Shown here: piece after piece, positions 43,356-51,914 of the stretch
Layout: each line of letters starts with the position of its first letter
Numbering within the stretch: the first letter of the stretch is position 1
Made by a program: the position numbers and the translations under genes
The notes under the pieces: model-generated
Told to the model about the DNA's origin: nothing
Seen by the model: only the letters and a program-made list of their open reading frames with translations
Database searches by the model: none
NCBI GenBank assembly: GCA_051251645.1
Contig: JBPOEY010000001.1
Location: forward strand, 992,001 to 1,056,000
Reading direction: 5' to 3'
Source: Litorimonas sp051251645
GTDB lineage: Bacteria > Pseudomonadota > Alphaproteobacteria > Caulobacterales > Maricaulaceae
Length of the DNA stretch: 64,000 nucleotides

Positions 43356-43841
43356 ATGCCATCTTTCGATATCGTCAGCGAAGTCGACATGTCTGAAGTC
43401 GAAAACGCCGTGCAAAACGTTATGCGTGAAGTCGGCACGCGCTATGATTTCAAGGGGAGCAAGAGCACGGTCGAAGTCGTTGAGGGCGGGATTAAGGTCT
43501 TTGCCGACGACGATATGAAGCTCAATCAAATGCATGAACTTATTCGCGGCCACCTACAAAGACGCAGCATCGGTCCGGGACAGTTGGATTATCAGAAAGT
43601 CGATCCTGCGGCTGGAGCTAGCGTGCGTCAAATGATCGTCGTTAAAGAGGGTATTGATCGCGATATGGCGCGCAAAATCGTCAAAGATATCAAGGGCTCA
43701 AAAATGAAGGTTCAAGTCTCAATTCAAGGCGAAGAACTACGCGTGACGGGCAAGAAGCGGGATGATCTCCAAGCGGCGATCCAGTTCGTGAAGGATTTAG
43801 CGTTGGAGCAACCCGTTCAGTTTAAGAACTTTCGCGACTAA
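43356..43841 (+). CDS. yajQ: YajQ-family cyclic-di-GMP/nucleotide-binding protein
   Basis: 161 residues. MPSFDIVSEVDMSEVENAVQN is the invariant start of the UPF0234/YajQ family, followed by RYDFKGSKSTVEVVEGG and the C-terminal VQVSIQGEELRVTGKKRDDLQ. Some members bind cyclic-di-GMP and modulate transcription factors; others bind nucleotides or RNA. Start at 43356 after GGAGC; a short in-frame extension to 43332 is rejected. It stands alone between two terminator-like hairpins. Confidence 0.95.
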   Translation: MPSFDIVSEVDMSEVENAVQNVMREVGTRYDFKGSKSTVEVVEGGIKVFADDDMKLNQMHELIRGHLQRRSIGPGQLDYQKVDPAAGASVRQMIVVKEGIDRDMARKIVKDIKGSKMKVQVSIQGEELRVTGKKRDDLQAAIQFVKDLALEQPVQFKNFRD

Positions 43842-43879
43842 GCTAATGATAGGTGCTGAGCGTTTCGTCAAATAGAGCT

Positions 43880-43908
43880 ATGCCCGCCGTCGTTCAGTTG
43901 GCGGGCAT
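43880..43908. terminator. Perfect 9-base hairpin between convergent genes
   Basis: ATGCCCGCC (43880-43888) pairs exactly with GGCGGGCAT (43900-43908) around an 11-base loop, in the gap between yajQ and the convergent amidohydrolase gene. No T run follows on either strand, so it may be a rho-assisted or bidirectional terminator rather than a classical one. Confidence 0.35.
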
Positions 43909-43963
43909 CCGTGTCAAAGGGGCTGGTCGTGAGCTGAACTTTCAACGACTCAGCTTCTAAAGT

Positions 43964-45658
43964 CTAGCGGCTCCAAATAACGGCGCCATCAACTATGGTC
44001 ATGACCGCGTTCGCATCCATAGGATCCACAGTCGGGTCGAGCATGTCCGCATCGAAGACAGAGAAGTCCGCGTGTTTACCCACTTCGATTGAACCGAGCT
44101 CATTTTCCTGAAACGCGGCATAGGCCGGCCAGAGCGTAAACATTTTTAACGCTTCTTGCGGCGTCACCCGTTGATCAAGCCCCCAATTTTCATTGGAATA
44201 ACCTTGCAAGTCGGTGCGATGGATCGCGGCATGAAGTTCAATTCGCGGATCGCCGACTTCAACAGGGGCGTCAGAACCGCCTGCAATCATAACACCACTA
44301 TCGATCAGTGCCCGCCACGCATAAGCGCCTTCAAGGCGATCTGTGCTGAGACGATCTACGGCAAAGTGCAAATCACCAATGGCGTGGCTTGGCTGCATTG
44401 ACGGGATCACACCCAGACTTTTGAACCGGGCAATGTCGGTCGGGTCTAGAATTTGGCTATGTTCAATCCGCCAGCGCGGCTCTTGAATGGCCCATTCTGA
44501 CTTCGGCACATTGTTGAACGCTTCTTCGTACCAATTTAGCGTTTCTTGATTGCCTTTGTCGCCAATGGCATGCGTATTGACTTGGATGCCACTGCGCAGA
44601 GCCGCCTCAAAGATCGGGATTGCGCGGTCCCGCTGTAATGTCATCAGGCCACTATTGCCCAGATCATCGGAGTAGGGGGCGAGCAACGCGGCGCCGCGTG
44701 AGCCGAGTGCCCCGTCGGCATAAAGCTTAATCGCTCGCGTCGTGACATGGGGCGCGTCGCCGGACAATTCGTCCATGAATCCTACGAATTCCACACTCGA
44801 ACCGCTTTCTGGCAGGCCGAGCGAGTTATAGACGCGTATGGCGATATCGCCATTTTTTGCCATGCGGTTGATCATGTCGACATTGTCTGGTTCGACGCTC
44901 ATTGAATGAATATTGGTCCACCCGCGAGACGCATAGACGTCAGATCCGAGTTGGAAGGCACGCGCCCGTGTTTCGGCGTCCATCGTCGGCACTAAACCAT
45001 AAACGAGTCGCTGAGCGTTATCGATCATCATTCCAGTCGGATTGCCATCTGCGTCCAGATTAATCGCACCACCGAAAGGGGGCTCTGTTGATCCATCAAC
45101 ATCTGACTTTAATAAGGCCAAGCTGTTCGCGACAGCGGCGTGACCATCAGCGCGTTGAAGGACGATGGGGTGGTCCGTGGAAACCGCATCAAGGTCTTGG
45201 CGCGTTGGAAAACGCCCTTCAGGCCAATGCGTTTCAATCCAGCCATCGCCAAAAATAGTTTCGCCAACAGGCGTGACACCAACAACATCGCGGACAAGGT
45301 CTTGGAGCTCAAGAATAGACTTTGCAGACGTGAGATCGAGTTCCATTTCGCGCTTGCCGACCCCGATGAGGTGCGCATGGGCATCCGTCAGTCCAGGGTA
45401 AAGTGCGTAGCCGTTCAAATTATAAGGTACGGCGCCTTCGGGACACCAATCGCCGTCGGCAGCACCAACATAGGTTATTTTATTGCCAGAAACAGCTACA
45501 GCTTCTGCGGTTGGTTGCGCATCATTCGCCGTGTGAATCGTGCCGCCGCTAAAACACCACCCGTCAACCGCAGCGAGTTCTGGACTCGCTGGCGCTATAG
45601 CCTGACCGCAGGCGGAGAGTAGAAGAAGGGCTGAGAGGGCGGGGAGTGATTTTATCAT
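43964..45658 (-). CDS. YtcJ-like metal-dependent amidohydrolase, lipoprotein
   Basis: 564 residues. Lipobox LLSAC (Cys17) after a short signal peptide. The amidohydrolase core has LYPGLTDAHAHLIGVGK (metal His pair), a later His in NTHAIGDKGN, and IEHSQIL, SDAPVEVGDPRIELH and LGSIEVGKHADFSVF near the C-terminus. This family acts on cyclic amides or N-formyl compounds; specific substrate unknown. It is likely anchored to the periplasmic face of a membrane. Confidence 0.87.
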   Translation of the reverse strand: MIKSLPALSALLLLSACGQAIAPASPELAAVDGWCFSGGTIHTANDAQPTAEAVAVSGNKITYVGAADGDWCPEGAVPYNLNGYALYPGLTDAHAHLIGVGKREMELDLTSAKSILELQDLVRDVVGVTPVGETIFGDGWIETHWPEGRFPTRQDLDAVSTDHPIVLQRADGHAAVANSLALLKSDVDGSTEPPFGGAINLDADGNPTGMMIDNAQRLVYGLVPTMDAETRARAFQLGSDVYASRGWTNIHSMSVEPDNVDMINRMAKNGDIAIRVYNSLGLPESGSSVEFVGFMDELSGDAPHVTTRAIKLYADGALGSRGAALLAPYSDDLGNSGLMTLQRDRAIPIFEAALRSGIQVNTHAIGDKGNQETLNWYEEAFNNVPKSEWAIQEPRWRIEHSQILDPTDIARFKSLGVIPSMQPSHAIGDLHFAVDRLSTDRLEGAYAWRALIDSGVMIAGGSDAPVEVGDPRIELHAAIHRTDLQGYSNENWGLDQRVTPQEALKMFTLWPAYAAFQENELGSIEVGKHADFSVFDADMLDPTVDPMDANAVMTIVDGAVIWSR

Positions 45659-45709
45659 GCACCAACCCTAGCTTGAGATCGGGCGGCTGTCAGGGGTATA
45701 AAACGAAGA

Positions 45710-47854
45710 TTACGCCGCTGACGCAACATCTTTATCGTCGCTAAATAAAACCTCATCAAAGGCTTGAAGTAAACCTGTCAACTTGATCGGCTTTCCCAAA
45801 GACGAATTCATACCAATGTTCCGACACAAGCGAGCCTGTTGATATTGTGGGTCTGCGGTAAGCGCAATAATCGGGATGTTCTGATAGCTTGACGGCTCAT
45901 TACGAATAGACAGGGTCGTTTCGATACCATCCATGACCGGCATGTGAATATCCATGAGAACAAGGTCGAAGGTTTTCTGCTTAAGTTGATCTAACGCTTC
46001 TTGGCCGTTCAAGGCTGTGGTGATTTCCCCCACAACGCGGGAGAGCAGGGAACTGACCACGATATGGTTGGTGGCATTATCATCGACGATCAGGACACGC
46101 AGATCACTATAAGGGGTCTCTGGGCTCGTGTCGTTGTCCAAAAGCTGGTCAACAAGTGACGTCGTTTTAGTGCTTTTTGGAGCCGTGGGTGGGTTTCCGC
46201 GGGTCTCGACCTTCGTCTCTGTTATGGCGGCAGGAGGAGATATCGGCACAGGGTCAGCTGGGATTGCACTAACTGTCGGTTCAGCCAGAACTGGGGCGGC
46301 CTGTTTGGACGCGATTGGAAATGCAATGACGAACAAGGTTCCTTTGCCAAATTCGGATGTTACATTGATGCGGCCGCCCATCAGGTCGACAAGGTCTTTC
46401 ACGATCGAAAGCCCTAAGCCCGTCCCACCAAAACGGCTGGAAATTGACTTGTTTGCCTGTTTAAACGGTTGAAATATATGAGATAATGCCTCTTTTGTTA
46501 TTCCTATGCCGTTGTCACGTACGGCAAGGACAAGCTGTTTGTTTTTTCCTGTTCCTCTTGGCGCAAGAATAACTTTCACAGACCCTCCGGGTGTGAATTT
46601 GATGGCGTTTGAGAGAAGATTGCTGAGGCATTGCTCGTAACGATAATCGTCAAGCATCATTGTTTCTGGCACGTCAGGGTGGATAGCAAAAGATAGTTTC
46701 GTGTTTTCTAGAGCGGCTTTGTCTTCCCATTTCCGACAAACAGTTGTGACGAGTTCGCTAGGCGAGCATTCGCGTAGATTAAGCTCGACTGCGTCGTCAG
46801 CGAGTTTGGTATGTTCGAGTGTGCCATCGACCATCTCCATCACTTTTTCGGCTGAATTCTGGATTAGGAGAAGCTGCGGTCGGATACTGTCGTCTTTGCA
46901 ATTGTGAACAAGCGCATCGGCCATACCGATCACGGCATTTAATGGCGTGCGAACTTCATGGGACAGGCGGCCGAGAAACTCGTTCTTGGCTTTTAAAGCA
47001 AATTCAGTCTCTGACTGGGCTTTCCGCAAATCTTGTTCAATTTTGACCTGTTGAGTTATTGTTGTGAAAAAGCAGCAAACCGATTGGACTTTACCGCTTT
47101 CGTCCACATTGGGCATCACATGGGCTTTGAGCCAGTGTTGGACGCCATCATCACAAATTATGCGAACAATCGTGACTTGTGCCACACAAGTTTCAACGGC
47201 TTTGTCTATGGCGCTTTTGGAAACAATGCGATCTTCGGGGTGAAGGACGTGGTTGAAACCTTTTTTTCTGATCTTATCGAAGCTCTCTGCGGAAAAATGC
47301 TGTTCCAGAGAATCCGCACGAACTCGAAATTCGTTAGAATTGAAATTATAATACCAATAGCCACTTTGCCCAACTTTAAGCGCCGTATCTAAAGCCTGCC
47401 TCTTGAGCTCTTCTTGAGTCACATCCCGCATCAGTAGTAAGTAACTATCGTCACGTCCGAGGCTTACTCGAATATCAATATGCCGTCCCGAGGGCGTAAC
47501 CGCATTGATGATCTGAGTCGCAGTTGTTTGTTTTAGTCTCTGATTGATAAGAAGATCGGAAATAAGGGCTTCGAAGACCTTTGGGTCGCCATGACCAAAA
47601 TAGCCCTGCTCAGCCATGACGCTGGTTAGTTGCCCGAGCTGGGTCAATTCATCCGGACTGATCGGCTGCATTTTGAGAAGATCGAAGATTTTCTCATCGA
47701 CATATTCAATGCCAAGATTTCGGTTCACGACGATGCAGGCTTCACCTGTCAAATCAGCAAGCCGTTTGAGCCAAAAGAAATCTTCTTTGCGGCGAACAGA
47801 TACGCGACGATCTATTTTTTCGCCGGCCAGTGTGTCGTCTGAGCCTATCGACAC
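45710..47854 (-). CDS. Hybrid sensor histidine kinase (PAS-PAS-HisKA-HATPase-REC)
   Basis: 714 residues with no transmembrane helix, so a cytoplasmic sensor. Two PAS-like domains lie at about 30-130 and 135-265. The phosphorylated His is in FLGRLSHEVRTPLNAVIGM. The ATP lid has ISSRFGGTGLGLSIVKDLV. A Pro/Ala-rich linker is followed by a receiver with VLIVDDNATNHIVVSSLL, phospho-Asp in DLVLMDIHMPVMDGI, and Lys in LGKPIKLTG. No cognate response regulator or phosphotransfer protein lies nearby, so its output partner is unknown. It precedes the amidohydrolase on the same strand, with a 51-base gap. Confidence 0.9.
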   Translation of the reverse strand: MSIGSDDTLAGEKIDRRVSVRRKEDFFWLKRLADLTGEACIVVNRNLGIEYVDEKIFDLLKMQPISPDELTQLGQLTSVMAEQGYFGHGDPKVFEALISDLLINQRLKQTTATQIINAVTPSGRHIDIRVSLGRDDSYLLLMRDVTQEELKRQALDTALKVGQSGYWYYNFNSNEFRVRADSLEQHFSAESFDKIRKKGFNHVLHPEDRIVSKSAIDKAVETCVAQVTIVRIICDDGVQHWLKAHVMPNVDESGKVQSVCCFFTTITQQVKIEQDLRKAQSETEFALKAKNEFLGRLSHEVRTPLNAVIGMADALVHNCKDDSIRPQLLLIQNSAEKVMEMVDGTLEHTKLADDAVELNLRECSPSELVTTVCRKWEDKAALENTKLSFAIHPDVPETMMLDDYRYEQCLSNLLSNAIKFTPGGSVKVILAPRGTGKNKQLVLAVRDNGIGITKEALSHIFQPFKQANKSISSRFGGTGLGLSIVKDLVDLMGGRINVTSEFGKGTLFVIAFPIASKQAAPVLAEPTVSAIPADPVPISPPAAITETKVETRGNPPTAPKSTKTTSLVDQLLDNDTSPETPYSDLRVLIVDDNATNHIVVSSLLSRVVGEITTALNGQEALDQLKQKTFDLVLMDIHMPVMDGIETTLSIRNEPSSYQNIPIIALTADPQYQQARLCRNIGMNSSLGKPIKLTGLLQAFDEVLFSDDKDVASAA

Positions 47855-47986
47855 TTTAATATCCTCGTCATTTCAATGAATGAAAGCTGTTGCAGCTAAA
47901 TCCAAAGACTGGGTTAAGATTTCTCTTCTTGTTGAAATTAGCCTACAAATTCCTTTTCAGAGTGTGAGTGGATAGCATTAACAGAT

Positions 47987-48002
47987 CGCTTAGAATTAAG
48001 CG
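47987..48002. promoter_or_regulatory. Small palindrome upstream of the histidine kinase gene
   Basis: CGCTTA, spacer GAAT, TAAGCG: six-base arms that pair exactly. It lies about 130 bases upstream of the kinase start in a 218-base gap before tRNA-Thr that holds nothing else I can recognise. Could be an operator or a weak hairpin. Confidence 0.25.
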
Positions 48003-48072
48003 TCAATAATCCGAACGGCGCACAAGTTCGCCACAGACAGAACCAATATACACTCTAAAATCTTGAAAAGAC

Positions 48073-48147
48073 TGGTGCCGCGAGGGAGAATTGAACTCCC
48101 GACCTCATCATTACCAATGATGCGCTCTACCACTGAGCTACCGCGGC
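48073..48147 (-). tRNA. tRNA-Thr (anticodon GGT)
   Basis: Minus-strand 75-base cloverleaf: acceptor GCCGCGG pairing with TCGCGGC, D arm GCTC-AGTGGTA-GAGC, anticodon stem CATCA/TGATG with loop TTGGTAA (anticodon GGT, reading ACC/ACU), T arm GGGAG-TTCAATT-CTCCC, discriminator A and encoded CCA. The variable loop is AGGTC. A 17-base-spaced promoter lies upstream (48184-48212). Confidence 0.97.
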
Positions 48148-48183
48148 GTTCCGATAGCGGGATGATCCGCTCGAAGGCGTCGC

Positions 48184-48212
48184 GCTATAGCTTCCACACT
48201 GGCTATTGAAAA
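48184..48212 (-). promoter_or_regulatory. Candidate promoter of tRNA-Thr
   Basis: On the minus strand TTTTCA (48212-48207) and TATAGC (48189-48184) with a 17-base spacer. The -10 is followed by GCGCGACG, a GC-rich discriminator of the kind associated with stringent control. Its start site would lie about 30 bases before the tRNA 5' end. The tRNA-Phe promoter shares the TATAGCGCG element. Confidence 0.45.
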
Positions 48213-48239
48213 GCCCTTAAGCACGCTTACAACAGCCCC

Positions 48240-48383
48240 ATGTCAGAACGAAAACCGGATCAGAAGAAGACTCGCGAAGAACGCCTCGCGGAACAGCTAC
48301 GGGCTAATCTTCGTCGCCGAAAAGTGGCGAGCAGGAAAGCCCCACAAACAGATGGCCTGAAAAAAGACGCGCCACAGCCTTGA
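48240..48383 (+). CDS. Small Arg/Lys-rich protein upstream of murA
   Basis: 47 residues, MSERKPDQKKTREERLAEQL followed by RANLRRRKVASRK. A small positively charged protein of this kind (LRANLRRRK core) lies just upstream of murA in many alphaproteobacteria, where it is annotated only as hypothetical. It is 31 bases before murA and may be co-transcribed. Function unknown. Confidence 0.7.
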   Translation: MSERKPDQKKTREERLAEQLRANLRRRKVASRKAPQTDGLKKDAPQP

Positions 48384-48414
48384 TTGCGTCTTCCCCACAG
48401 GTCATGCGCCGCAC

Positions 48415-49680
48415 ATGGATAAAATAGTCATAGAAGGCGGATTCCCGCTGCGTGGGGACATCCGTATCAGCGGAGCCAAGAATTCAGCCATTAAGCTGAT
48501 GGCGGTGAGCTTGCTGACGTCTGACCCTGTTACACTCACCAATATGCCGCGCCTGCGCGATACACGCTCTATGGGTGGGTTGTTGTCCTATTTAGGCGTG
48601 TCTGTTGAGCGAGAGGGCAGTGATACGTTAAAGTTACACGCGCCGAAATTATCAGGCACGGAAGCGCCCTATGCTTTGGTTCGTAAAATGCGGGCCTCAT
48701 TTAATGTGCTAGGCCCGCTTTTAGCACGCGAAGGACATGCGCGTGTGAGCCTTCCCGGAGGCTGCGCGATTGGCGCACGCCCCGTTGATCTACACTTAAA
48801 GGCGCTCGAATCACTCGGTGCAAAGATTGAATTAGAGCAAGGCTATGTTGTCGCCTCAGCCAAGTCAGGGCTGAAGGGCGCAGAGATTAGCTTTCCGTTT
48901 GTCTCTGTTGGCGCGACCGAACATGCCATGCTCGCCGCTGTGCTGGCGGAGGGCGAAACGGTCTTGATGAATGCGGCGCGAGAACCAGAGATCGTCGATT
49001 TGGCGGAATGCCTGAATGCCATGGGCGCGAAAATTGTCGGCGCGGGTCGGTCCGAAGTTAGGATAGAAGGCGTCGAGTCGCTCGGTGGTGTCGAACATTC
49101 GGTTGTGCCAGACCGAATCGAAGCAGGGACCTATGCGCTGGCGGCCGCCACGGCAGGCGGATCTGTGCGGTTGACCCATGTCCGTCCGGACCATCTCGGC
49201 GCGCTTTGGCCCTTGATTGCACAGGCCGGCGCAAGGGTGAGTATGGAGGATAGCTCCGTTTTGATCGAACGAGGAACGGGTCGTCCGCGTCCGGTCGATA
49301 TCGATACCTCTGCCTATCCCGGTTTTCCGACCGATTTGCAGGCGCAATTTATGGCCATGATGTGTATTGCAGACGGGGTGTCGATTATTCGCGAAAATAT
49401 CTTTGAAAACCGCTTTATGCATTGTCCGGAATTGTCGCGTATGGGCGCCGATATTACCGTGCGTGGGCGCGAAGCCATTGTCCGCGGCGTGCCGGAATAT
49501 GTCGGCGCACCTGTGATGGCGACAGACCTTCGGGCCTCGGCCAGCTTGATCAATGCTGGCTTGGCCGCACGCGGCGAGACTCACATTTCTCGGGTCTACC
49601 ATCTTGATCGTGGGTTCGAGCATATCGAAGTAAAGCTCGGACAATGCGGGGCGCGGATCAAACGCGTTCCGGATGACTGA
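48415..49680 (+). CDS. murA: UDP-N-acetylglucosamine 1-carboxyvinyltransferase
   Basis: First committed step of peptidoglycan precursor synthesis, transferring enolpyruvate from PEP to UDP-GlcNAc. 421 residues. N-terminal MDKIVIEGGFPLRGDIRISGAKNSA is standard. The active-site Cys, the fosfomycin target, is in LPGGCAIGARPVDLH. Catalytic Asp/Arg regions AYPGFPTDLQAQFMA are intact. It heads the co-directional cluster DUF2948-UPF0262-phosphatase-infA-maf-RNase-yacG. Confidence 0.97.
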   Translation: MDKIVIEGGFPLRGDIRISGAKNSAIKLMAVSLLTSDPVTLTNMPRLRDTRSMGGLLSYLGVSVEREGSDTLKLHAPKLSGTEAPYALVRKMRASFNVLGPLLAREGHARVSLPGGCAIGARPVDLHLKALESLGAKIELEQGYVVASAKSGLKGAEISFPFVSVGATEHAMLAAVLAEGETVLMNAAREPEIVDLAECLNAMGAKIVGAGRSEVRIEGVESLGGVEHSVVPDRIEAGTYALAAATAGGSVRLTHVRPDHLGALWPLIAQAGARVSMEDSSVLIERGTGRPRPVDIDTSAYPGFPTDLQAQFMAMMCIADGVSIIRENIFENRFMHCPELSRMGADITVRGREAIVRGVPEYVGAPVMATDLRASASLINAGLAARGETHISRVYHLDRGFEHIEVKLGQCGARIKRVPDD

Positions 49681-49702
49681 AATTCTCCGAAGGTAGCTGG
49701 AC

Positions 49703-50119
49703 ATGAGTTTAAAACTTCTCGCAAATGATGCTGACGATCTGAAAGTCATCGCCAGTGCGCTGCAGGATGCGATCCTGCGCGTGGGTGATATCCGGTATGA
49801 CCCTGTGGCGCGATCTGTGTCGCTGCGCATGACGCGCTTTCGCCATGAAGCGAAGACAGCCGAACGCGTCGAATGCGGTGTCCGGATTGATGGGGTTTTG
49901 GCCTTACAAAGCCGGGGGATTGAGCGCGGGAAACAAGACGCATTTATGGTCGTCCTCGACTTAACGTTCGAGTCGACGGATGCCCCGGCCGGATATCTCG
50001 ACATCACACTCGCGGGGGGTGGCATTTTGCGGCTGACCGTTGAAGGTCTGGATCTGCTGCTGTCAGATGTCGGCCAAGGCCGAGTAACGCGGTCTAAACC
50101 GGACCATACGGCCACGTGA
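49703..50119 (+). CDS. DUF2948 family protein
   Basis: 138 residues, cytoplasmic. LLANDADDLKVIASALQDAILRVGDI, then VARSVSLRMTRFRHEA is the recognisable start of the DUF2948 family of alphaproteobacteria; the C-terminal GGILRLTVEGLDLLLSDVG is also conserved. Function unknown; it is always near murA. In many relatives hisD follows; here UPF0262 follows directly, the start codon overlapping the stop (GTGA). Confidence 0.85.
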   Translation: MSLKLLANDADDLKVIASALQDAILRVGDIRYDPVARSVSLRMTRFRHEAKTAERVECGVRIDGVLALQSRGIERGKQDAFMVVLDLTFESTDAPAGYLDITLAGGGILRLTVEGLDLLLSDVGQGRVTRSKPDHTAT

Positions 50120-50616
50120 CGGAAGAGCCTGATTTCGAGACTGGCGATCATCATATTGCTGAATTCCACATTGATGATGCCAGCCTCCCTGTCACATCAG
50201 TCGAGATGCAGCATGAACGGCGCGTCGCGATATTCGATCTGATCGAAGACAACCAATTTAAACCGATCGGGTCGCCCAGCGGCCCCTATATGGTTCGGTT
50301 GGCCCTGGACGAGGGACGCAGGCTGCAATTTGATGTCAGTACGACGTTAGGCGTACCGCGGGCCGAATTTAGTGTTTCAATGGTTCCGTTCCGGCGGCTC
50401 GTGAAGGATTATTTTATGATCTGTGAGAGCTATCATAATGCGATCCGGACAGCGACATCCGCGCAGATTGAAGCCATCGATATGGGACGGCGTGGCTTAC
50501 ATAATGAAGGCTCGCGGCTGTTGTCCGATAGTTTGCGAAACCAAGCTGAGATTAGCTTTAACACATCCCGAAGTCTTTTTACTTTAATCTGTTCTCTGCA
50601 TCGGCGGCCAACATGA
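50116..50616 (+). CDS. UPF0262 family protein
   Basis: 166 residues, GTG start. HIAEFHIDDASLPVTSVEMQHERRVAIFDL and FDVSTTLGVPRAEFSVSMVPFRRLVKDYF with SYHNAIRTATSAQIEAIDMGRRGLHNEG match the UPF0262 family. No function assigned. It overlaps both neighbours by four bases, so it is coupled with DUF2948 and the phosphatase gene. It ends in a variable Arg-rich tail. Confidence 0.87.
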   Translation: MTEEPDFETGDHHIAEFHIDDASLPVTSVEMQHERRVAIFDLIEDNQFKPIGSPSGPYMVRLALDEGRRLQFDVSTTLGVPRAEFSVSMVPFRRLVKDYFMICESYHNAIRTATSAQIEAIDMGRRGLHNEGSRLLSDSLRNQAEISFNTSRSLFTLICSLHRRPT

Positions 50617-51014
50617 GCGACCGCATACTCTTTGTCTGCCAACTGAATATGGTCCGTTCGCCGATGGCTGAGGGGCTTGCGCGAAAAAAAGGACTGGATG
50701 CCGTGTCTTGCGGGATTGAGCCCGGCGTGGAAGCGGACGAGTTAATGCTGTCGGTAATGCGTGAAGTCGGGGTCGATATGAGCCAGCACGAGCCGCGCTC
50801 TCTGCAAGATGTGGCGGGTCAGACATTTGCGCGGATCATCACTTTTTCCGAGGATAGTCAGTCATCTGCGTCCGCTATTTTCGGAGCTGAAGCCCCCATT
50901 GAGCTTTGGTCAATTCCCATGCCGTCAATGGGAAGTCACGACGTTCGGGCGATTATGGATACATATCGGTCAATTCGAAGCGTAATCTCAAACCGTCTTG
51001 ATCGCCAATTCTAG
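50613..51014 (+). CDS. Low-molecular-weight phosphotyrosine phosphatase-like protein
   Basis: 133 residues. The P-loop ILFVCQLNMVRSPMAEGLA has the CxxxxxR pattern (Cys-Gln-Leu-Asn-Met-Val-Arg-Ser) of low-molecular-weight phosphatases and arsenate reductases. The general-acid Asp region is degenerate here (around WSIPMPS), so activity is uncertain. It always lies between UPF0262 and infA in this group, and its true role is unknown. Confidence 0.8.
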   Translation: MSDRILFVCQLNMVRSPMAEGLARKKGLDAVSCGIEPGVEADELMLSVMREVGVDMSQHEPRSLQDVAGQTFARIITFSEDSQSSASAIFGAEAPIELWSIPMPSMGSHDVRAIMDTYRSIRSVISNRLDRQF

Positions 51015-51047
51015 TGCATTTACCCTTTTAGTCGCGCGCAAACCCCC

Positions 51048-51053
51048 TATATA
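51048..51053 (+). promoter_or_regulatory. Candidate -10 element upstream of infA
   Basis: TATATA within CTATATAGCCCGCG, about 50 bases before infA. The following GC-rich discriminator resembles those of the two tRNA promoters. The -35 element is weak (TTTTAG-like at 51026-51031), so confidence is low. Confidence 0.3.
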
Positions 51054-51102
51054 GCCCGCGAACGACCCCGCTACATTTCGTGGCGATGAGCAAGGACAAG
51101 TT

Positions 51103-51321
51103 TTGGCCAAAGAAGAACTTTTAGAATTTGAAGGTGAAGTTGTTGAACTTCTGCCGAACGCAACCTTCCGCGTAAAACTGGTGAATGATCACGAGATCAT
51201 TGCCCACACAGCTGGCCGGATGCGGAAAAACCGGATCAGGGTTCTGGCGGGTGACCGCGTGACTGTCGAAATGACTCCCTATGATCTGACCAAAGGTCGG
51301 ATTACCTATCGCTTTAAATAG
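51103..51321 (+). CDS. infA: Translation initiation factor IF-1
   Basis: 72 residues, S1/OB-fold factor that blocks the A site of the 30S subunit during initiation. Start codon is TTG, giving (M)AKEELLEFEGEVVELLPNAT, then VRVLAGDRVTVEMTPYDLTKGRI-type ending, as in other alphaproteobacteria. AAGGACAA precedes. An unusual start codon is typical for infA in several bacteria. Confidence 0.96.
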   Translation: MAKEELLEFEGEVVELLPNATFRVKLVNDHEIIAHTAGRMRKNRIRVLAGDRVTVEMTPYDLTKGRITYRFK

Positions 51322-51335
51322 TCGAGTGACCCGTC

Positions 51336-51914
51336 ATGTCTGGTGACGGTTTCATTCTGGCGAGCGCAAGCCCGAGGCGTTTACAACTTCTTGCCCAAAT
51401 TGGGCTGAAGCCGGACTCTGTCTATCCCGCTGATATTAATGAAGATCCGATTCCCGGTGAATTGCCGCGGCCTCATGCTGTGCGTCTGGCGCAGGAAAAG
51501 GCCGCCGTCGTCAGCGCGAGGCTGCCCGGAAAAATCGTCCTTGCAGCGGATACGGTCGTTGCTGTGGGTCGTCGCATATTGCCCAAAACCTTGGATCGCG
51601 CGCAAGCGGAGTTTTGCCTGCGCTTGATGAGTGGTCGGGCGCACCGCGTTTTCACAGGTGTGTGTGTGATTGACGCGCACGGCGTGTCACGGTCCAAAGT
51701 GAGCGAGACCCGATTGAAGATGACGCGTCTGTCCGATCAAGTGCTGAACGCTTATCTTGATAGTGAGGAGTGGCACGGCAAGGCAGGGGGCTACGGAATT
51801 CAAGGCAAGGCGAGCGCTTTTATCCCATTTCTTTCAGGGTCTTATACAGGCGTTGTCGGACTCCCCACCTACGAAACCGCGGCTATGCTTCGCACCGCTG
51901 GAATTAAGATATGA
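51336..51914 (+). CDS. maf: Maf-like nucleoside triphosphate pyrophosphatase
   Basis: 192 residues. SASPRRLQLLAQIGLKPD is the signature, with LAADTVVAVGRRILPKT and GKAGGYGIQGKASAFIPFLSGSYTGVVGLP closing the active site. Hydrolyses dTTP/UTP or modified nucleotides. It overlaps the RNase E/G-like gene by four bases. Confidence 0.93.
   Translation: MSGDGFILASASPRRLQLLAQIGLKPDSVYPADINEDPIPGELPRPHAVRLAQEKAAVVSARLPGKIVLAADTVVAVGRRILPKTLDRAQAEFCLRLMSGRAHRVFTGVCVIDAHGVSRSKVSETRLKMTRLSDQVLNAYLDSEEWHGKAGGYGIQGKASAFIPFLSGSYTGVVGLPTYETAAMLRTAGIKI

Noticed and set aside
48865..50169. Long minus-strand open frame of 434 codons opposite murA
   Set aside because: It is antisense to well-conserved murA and DUF2948 reading frames and has no recognisable motif; it is a shadow.
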